Below, one piece after another: positions 59,935 to 64,000 of a stretch of 64,000 nucleotides of DNA. The notes under the pieces are model-generated. The model did no database searches and was not told the origin of the DNA. It saw nothing but the letters and a program-made list of their open reading frames with translations. The position numbers were made by a program, and so were the translations under genes. Where the stretch lies: the NCBI GenBank assembly GCA_018268375.1, contig JAFDWS010000001.1, positions 524,627 through 588,626 of the forward strand, given 5' to 3'. The DNA is from Armatimonadota bacterium. GTDB taxonomy: Bacteria > Armatimonadota > Fimbriimonadia > Fimbriimonadales > Fimbriimonadaceae. Position 1 is the first letter of the stretch, and each line of letters starts with the position of its first letter.

Positions 59935-61011
59935 ATGAAGCTTTTCAAGAAAAAGGACAAGAACACCCGCGAACAGGCGCCCCAGCTCACACGCTGGGAC
60001 CGGACAGCGTTCGCGCAGCCCGGCGCCCGGTTTGGGCAACTGGGGTACGAGACATACGACGAGATGCAGAAGGACTCCATGGTCCAGACCGTCATGACGT
60101 TGAAGAAGCTCGCCGTCCTCGCCGCCGATTATCAGATCCTGCCCTCGGACGCTTCGGTAGCGGCAAAGCGGAACGCGGCGTTCGTCGAAGAGAGCTTTGC
60201 TCGGATGGAAGGCTCGGTCAACGATGTCCTTCACAGCGCGATGGACGCGTTTGCAAAGGGCTGGTCGGTGCAGGAGTCGGTCTATGAAGCGGCAAAAGGC
60301 CGTCTGTGGCTCAAGGCGGTCCGGCCAAAGGATCCCAGCCTTTTCGGCCTTGACGTTGACGAGTTCGGCAAGCTGAGGGGCTTAACCTTGCGAGTGCCGG
60401 GCGAGACCGAGGTGGCCCTGCCGGCAGGCAAGTTCGTGGTCTACCTCCATCGCCGGAGCTACGCCAAGCCGAAGGGGAGGAGCGATTTGGACGCCGCCTA
60501 CAAGCACTGGCAGGCAAAGCAGTCCCTCCTCAGCGCGTGGAAGCTGCATTTGGAGAAGTTCGCGATGCCCACAGTGCTCGGCAAGTTTGAGCGTGGCTTG
60601 CCTCCCGACGAGCAATCGAGCCTCCTCCGATCCCTGCAAGATATCCAGAACAGTACGGCGGTTGTCTATCCTGCGGAGATCGATGTGGCTCTCCTCGGAG
60701 GCAATAAAGAGCCCTCGACGGGATTCCAAGAGGCCATCGAGTTCCACAACCGCGAGATCGCGCGCTCTGTCCTTGGACAGACCCTCACGACCGACGAGGG
60801 GCGTCGGGTCGGCTCTTTGGCTCTCGGCAAAGTACACCTTCAGATCCTGCTCTTGCAGGTGAACGCGATCCGCCGTGAGCTCGCGGAGTCTGTTCTCACC
60901 GAACAGCTCGTGCGTCCGCTCGTCGAGGCCAATTTTGGAACGGGGTCTGTGCCGAAGTTCGTCTTCAAGGACTCGGGCGTCAGCGCCTTTGCGACAGGAG
61001 AACTAGGTTAA
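59935..61011 (+). CDS. Phage portal protein (DUF935/Mu gp29-like)
   Basis: 358 residues, shorter than the ~500 usual for Mu-type portals. Seen: YDEMQKDSMVQTVMTLKKLAVLAADYQI, SVNDVLHSAMDAFAKGWSVQESVYE, GKFVVYLHRRSYAKPKGRSDLDAAYKHWQAKQSLLSAWKLHLEKFAMPTVLGKFERGLP and ARSVLGQTLTTDEGRRVGSLALGKVH. This is the DUF935 pattern. It lacks the C-terminal part of full portals. 21 bp after the terminase, so one transcript. The next gene is not phage-like. Confidence 0.85.
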   Translation: MKLFKKKDKNTREQAPQLTRWDRTAFAQPGARFGQLGYETYDEMQKDSMVQTVMTLKKLAVLAADYQILPSDASVAAKRNAAFVEESFARMEGSVNDVLHSAMDAFAKGWSVQESVYEAAKGRLWLKAVRPKDPSLFGLDVDEFGKLRGLTLRVPGETEVALPAGKFVVYLHRRSYAKPKGRSDLDAAYKHWQAKQSLLSAWKLHLEKFAMPTVLGKFERGLPPDEQSSLLRSLQDIQNSTAVVYPAEIDVALLGGNKEPSTGFQEAIEFHNREIARSVLGQTLTTDEGRRVGSLALGKVHLQILLLQVNAIRRELAESVLTEQLVRPLVEANFGTGSVPKFVFKDSGVSAFATGELG

Positions 61012-61074
61012 AGCTGAGTTCTCTTGAATAACTCGGTGCCGGACAAAGTTCTGGTGAGGTAACGTGGTTTGAGG

Positions 61075-61443
61075 ATGGCAAGGGACGCGAAGACGTCGAA
61101 ACCGGCGCAGAAGAAGGAAAGTTCGGAGAAGGCGGGCCTTAAGTTCGTAGTGGACGCGCCCGAACCTGTTGTTCGTGGCGCCATGCCGTTCAAAGACCTC
61201 GATGCTTTTGCAAGTGAAGTCGTCGAATTTAGTAGCGACTTGATCAAGCACAACCTCGACGACGCACTTGCCAGCATATTAACCTTGTTGGAGGCGGTGA
61301 CTACCGAGAGCAAAACTCATCTTGTTTCGGAGGTGTCTTTCAGCCTGGCTTTCGACGCGTCTGGTGAACTTGCAATTCTGTCAATGGCGAAAGGTGCACT
61401 CAAGGGCAGTGCAGGTATTCAGGTCGTTATCAGCAGGAAATAG
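61075..61443 (+). CDS. Trypco1-like (CU044_2847-type) small domain protein
   Basis: 122 residues: a Lys-rich start (MARDAKTSKPAQKKESSEKA), a strand pair (LKFVVDAPEPVVRG), then a helix and strand pair NLDDALASILTLLEAVTTESKTHLVSEVSFSLAFDASGELAILSMAKGALKGSAGIQVVIS. The strand-helix-strand layout with a C-terminal Gly-Ile-x-Val strand is like the Trypco1 domain found next to peptidase effectors in conflict systems; the match is by pattern only. Its stop overlaps the ribosome site (AGGTG) of the next gene. The region is lower in GC than its neighbours. Confidence 0.45.
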   Translation: MARDAKTSKPAQKKESSEKAGLKFVVDAPEPVVRGAMPFKDLDAFASEVVEFSSDLIKHNLDDALASILTLLEAVTTESKTHLVSEVSFSLAFDASGELAILSMAKGALKGSAGIQVVISRK

Positions 61444-61453
61444 GTGCTTCAAA

Positions 61454-62644
61454 TTGACTCAGACCGAGAGTGAACGTCAAAGGCGAGAAGCCTATAAGTA
61501 TCTGGATCGAATTCAAAGAGGCGCCTATGAGCGACTCGGAATCAAGCCGCAGTGGAAGACCGTTGAAAGAGACGAGTTCTTCGACGACTTCACCCTGAAG
61601 TTCTTCAATCAGTTTGGAGGAAACGGCCAAGATCTTGAGGCTTTTAGGCAAGAGACGTTCGCATCAATGCGTGGAGACGGGATGGAGGAGCTCCTTGAAT
61701 TCCAAAATCCAATGCTCATGCAACTCATGCAGAGCCTGACAGGCGAGATTGAGGCTGTCCTTGGTCGTCGAGACATCCAGTGCGAGCCCAAGCCGGTCTT
61801 CGGGACCTTGCCGACCGGCAGGGTCAACGGAATGGCAATGGGAGTTCCGAACACATCGCAGGCTATTGTCCTCATCGAGGATGGATTGTTCGGCTTTGCA
61901 AACCTCCTCGCCAAAGCCGTGTCTAAGGCATTCCCGCTGAAGCAGAGCGACGGTGAGGGAGTGCACTTCTCCACAGACCCAACAGATTTGGCTAGGCAGG
62001 TCGAGACGAATCCCGAGATTTTTGAGAGGTTCATTGACGTCCTTCTTGCCTATGTCATAGTTGGACACCCTCACGCGGCCAAGCCTTACTTGCCGGAGAG
62101 GAACTATTCCTTGCTATCGGACGGGGTCCGTGATGCGATGGAGCTCTTTATTGTCGGGCACGAATACGCGCACTTTATTTTGGGGCACCTGGAATCCAAC
62201 ACCGACGACGGCGGACAGTTTGGGGACGTCGGACCTGAGGAACGTGAGTTATTGCTCAACTGGCAGGCCGAGTTCATGGCCGACGCGCGCGGTCTGGAGT
62301 TCATGCTCGACGCAATGCTGCACCGCGGATACGATCTCGCGCTCAGTTACTGGGGAGCCGACTACTTCTTTAGTTGCATTTCTATTGTTGAGCGGGCGGT
62401 ATCCATCATCAGGACGGGAGAAGTCAGCACAATGGTGAGTTCGACGCACCCGCCCTCTGAGATGAGACGAGAGTCCCTGAGACAGATCATGAAGAACTCC
62501 GTGCCGCCCGAGACCTACGGCCCGCCATTAGAACTGGCGGACGGCCTTTGCCTCATCCTAGACAAGTTGTGGGAGAAATGCGTACCCGGGCTTCAAAGCC
62601 TTCACAAGCGAGGGACACCTGTAGCCCCAGCGTTCTCCCAATAG
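61454..62644 (+). CDS. HExxH zinc metallopeptidase-like effector candidate
   Basis: 396 residues from a TTG at 61454 behind AGGTG; no ATG occurs upstream in the frame. The zinc site is clear: MELFIVGHEYAHFILGHLES (HExxH) and FMADARGLEFMLDAM, where the Asp or Glu would be the third ligand. The N-terminal ~150 residues contain KYLDRIQRGAYERLG and VPNTSQAIVLIEDGLFGFANLLAKAVSKAFP. The gene looks like soluble M48/M78-type conflict or phage peptidases; I cannot name a family. Together with the small Trypco1-like protein upstream it forms a two-gene cassette with lower GC. Confidence 0.6.
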   Translation: MTQTESERQRREAYKYLDRIQRGAYERLGIKPQWKTVERDEFFDDFTLKFFNQFGGNGQDLEAFRQETFASMRGDGMEELLEFQNPMLMQLMQSLTGEIEAVLGRRDIQCEPKPVFGTLPTGRVNGMAMGVPNTSQAIVLIEDGLFGFANLLAKAVSKAFPLKQSDGEGVHFSTDPTDLARQVETNPEIFERFIDVLLAYVIVGHPHAAKPYLPERNYSLLSDGVRDAMELFIVGHEYAHFILGHLESNTDDGGQFGDVGPEERELLLNWQAEFMADARGLEFMLDAMLHRGYDLALSYWGADYFFSCISIVERAVSIIRTGEVSTMVSSTHPPSEMRRESLRQIMKNSVPPETYGPPLELADGLCLILDKLWEKCVPGLQSLHKRGTPVAPAFSQ

Positions 62645-62900
62645 CTGGCCACAGTACCTCGGGGATCGGAACCCGCGGAACAACATTCGACCCTTGACCG
62701 TCAACTTTCTCGTCCCGGGAACCGATCTATAGACATAGGCCGAAAGCCAGGGGCCAGAGTGGCCGAGGGCACTCGGACACCTGAATGAGCGTCTACTAGT
62801 GTGTGCGTCACCGGCATGCCCAGCGAATTACTGGGCGGGTCAGGTACCACAAGGACGAGCCGTCGCTTCCGGGTGACGGCATGGAGGAACACGAAGAACT

Positions 62901-64000
62901 ATGTGGCAGCGCTTTACAGAGCGCGCGAGAAAGGTGGTCTTCTTCGCTCAAGAAGAAGCCCAGAAGTTCGGTGAAGGCTATGTCAGCACTGAACACCTGT
63001 TGCTAGGACTGGTGCGGGAAAGCGACTCTGTCGCCGCACGAGTCCTGGAGAGGCTGGGCGTAAGCCTGGCCCGCATCAGGGCCGAGATCGAGAAGCAGTT
63101 GCCACGGGGCGAAGCCCGTCAAAGCCAAGACATGACGCTCACACCGCGTGCCAAGCGGGTGATCGACCTGGCCTATGACGAGGCCCGCAACCTGAACAAC
63201 AACTACATCGGTACCGAGCACCTGCTGCTTGGATTGATCCGAGAAGGGGACGGCCTGGCCGGTCGCGTGCTGGCCAAGCTGGGAGTGGAGTTGGAGAAGG
63301 CGCGCCGAGAGGTGATGGCCCTTCAGGACAATGAGACCCAGACCCGAGGAACTTCCTCGCGGTCCAATGGGAACGGCTCCCAGGTCAAAACGCAGACTTT
63401 GGACGAATTCGGCCGCGACCTCACTGAGCTCGCCCGCGAGGGCAAGCTCGACCCAGTCGTCGGTCGGCAACAAGAGATCGAGCGGGTGATGCAAATCCTC
63501 ACTCGCCGAACAAAGAACAATCCGTGCCTCGTGGGAGAGCCCGGTGTCGGAAAGACGGCCATCGCAGAAGGATTGGCCCTCCGCATCGTCAGTGGCGACA
63601 TCCCAGACCTCCTTAAGAACAAGAGGCTGGTCGCCCTGGACCTCGCCGGACTTGTCGCTGGTACGAAGTACCGCGGCGAGTTCGAGGAACGGATGAAGAA
63701 GGTGATGGAGGAGGTGCGACGGGCCGAGGGCCAGGTCATCCTCTTCATTGACGAGCTCCACACCTTAGTGGGAGCCGGTGCCGCTGAGGGCGCCATCGAT
63801 GCCAGCAACATCATGAAACCTGCGCTGGCGCGGGGCGAGCTTCAGTGCATCGGTGCAACCACACAAGACGAGTTCCGCAAATACATCGAGCGAGACGCCG
63901 CCCTCGAGCGACGCTTCCAATCGGTCAAGGTCCGCGAGCCGAACGAAGAAGAGGCCGTCGATATCTTGAAGGGACTCCGCGAACGGTACGAGGCTCACCA
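62901..64000 (+). CDS. clpC: ATP-dependent chaperone ClpC (partial, runs off window)
   Basis: 366 residues visible. Two N-terminal Clp repeats ([37 protein letters not shown] and [15 protein letters not shown]), a linker with Ser/Asn/Gly-rich [19 protein letters not shown], then the first AAA+ module: Walker [33 protein letters not shown], Walker [16 protein letters not shown] and the sensor region [16 protein letters not shown], with the Arg-finger EALERRFQ-like [11 protein letters not shown]. ClpC unfolds proteins for ClpP. GGAGG lies 13 bp before the ATG. A TTGAC-C-GTCAA palindrome (62694-62704) and a GCCGTC/GACGGC hairpin (62859-62880) lie upstream, but I see no CIRCE or CtsR box. Confidence 0.94.
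   Translation, partial: MWQRFTERARKVVFFAQEEAQKFGEGYVSTEHLLLGLVRESDSVAARVLERLGVSLARIRAEIEKQLPRGEARQSQDMTLTPRAKRVIDLAYDEARNLNNNYIGTEHLLLGLIREGDGLAGRVLAKLGVELEKARREVMALQDNETQTRGTSSRSNGNGSQVKTQTLDEFGRDLTELAREGKLDPVVGRQQEIERVMQILTRRTKNNPCLVGEPGVGKTAIAEGLALRIVSGDIPDLLKNKRLVALDLAGLVAGTKYRGEFEERMKKVMEEVRRAEGQVILFIDELHTLVGAGAAEGAIDASNIMKPALARGELQCIGATTQDEFRKYIERDAALERRFQSVKVREPNEEEAVDILKGLRERYEAH

Noticed and set aside
58083..62700. Flanking attachment sites or CRISPR array
   Set aside because: No convincing direct repeats or regularly spaced repeats were seen by eye around the phage-like genes; nothing in the window looks like a CRISPR array.
62750..62850. tRNA-Ser/Leu-like 5' half (AGAGTGGCCGAGGGCACTCGG)
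   Set aside because: Only a D-arm-like stem is present. No anticodon arm, no T-arm GGTTCGA and no acceptor pairing, so not a tRNA.
62645..62900. CIRCE or CtsR operator before clpC
   Set aside because: No TTAGCACTC-N9-GAGTGCTAA and no pair of GGTCAAA heptads; only a short TTGACCGTCAA palindrome, too weak to call.

Overview
The window reads as chromosomal DNA from a GC-rich (about 60-63% G+C by eye), diderm, flagellated heterotrophic bacterium. Outer-membrane beta-barrel-type proteins ending in Phe, a flagellar hook operon, many secreted hydrolases, subtilase C-terminal WGxKALWG repeats and the mixture of protein families suggest Armatimonadota (Fimbriimonadia-like). That placement is inference: there is no rRNA gene here, and I recognise no tRNA gene.

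Layout. 1-2.1 kb: start of a division/cell-wall cluster on the minus strand (mraZ, rsmH, an FtsL-like gene cut by the window edge) behind a clear four-copy MraZ operator, then a possibly structured RNA region. 2.3-8.3 kb: a large secreted protein and a 1166-residue outer-membrane-type protein with internal repeats. 8.4-19.1 kb: mostly metabolism and housekeeping (Gfo/Idh oxidoreductase, GNAT, tRNA-dihydrouridine synthase, GT9, pirin, proline dehydrogenase, cNMP-binding protein, biotin carboxylase with enoyl-CoA hydratase, phosphoglycerate mutase, cyclophilin). 19.2-24.5 kb: a giant surface protein (beta-propeller plus seven Ig-like repeats) and a small membrane protein. 24.5-31.3 kb: MFS transporter, a TolB-propeller/LytM fusion, an M28 peptidase and a TPM-like membrane protein. 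31.3-42 kb: winged-helix protein, DUF302, CtlX-like amidinohydrolase, amidohydrolase, SGNH hydrolase, lipoprotein, DUF5703/GH95-like enzyme, a YpfJ-type metallopeptidase, a SelW-like selenoprotein with an in-frame UGA, a conserved protein and RidA. 42-43.6 kb: secreted HAF-repeat-like protein. 43.7-47.9 kb: flagellar hook operon fliK-flgD-(TIGR02530-like)-flgE with a plausible sigma-28 promoter and a strong terminator. 48-52 kb: an unusual GH42-like enzyme with a long histone-H1-like tail, then era. 52-58 kb: secreted proteins, a CBM9/DUF5916 barrel protein, a subtilase and a PilZ-like protein. 58.2-62.6 kb: an accessory island with a lone phage terminase/portal pair and a lower-GC two-gene cassette (Trypco1-like small protein plus HExxH peptidase). 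62.9 kb to the end: clpC, cut by the edge.

The most notable observations are: (1) the SelW/Rdx-family gene at 39853-40107, where a TGA sits exactly at the second redox position of the CxxC/U motif and a bacterial SECIS-like hairpin follows it at a suitable distance; (2) the lower-GC small-protein/metallopeptidase pair beside an orphan terminase-portal module, a candidate conflict system; (3) a GH42-like enzyme fused to basic histone-like tails; and (4) a 17-bp inverted repeat that would sequester the ribosome binding site and start codon of the DUF5916 gene.
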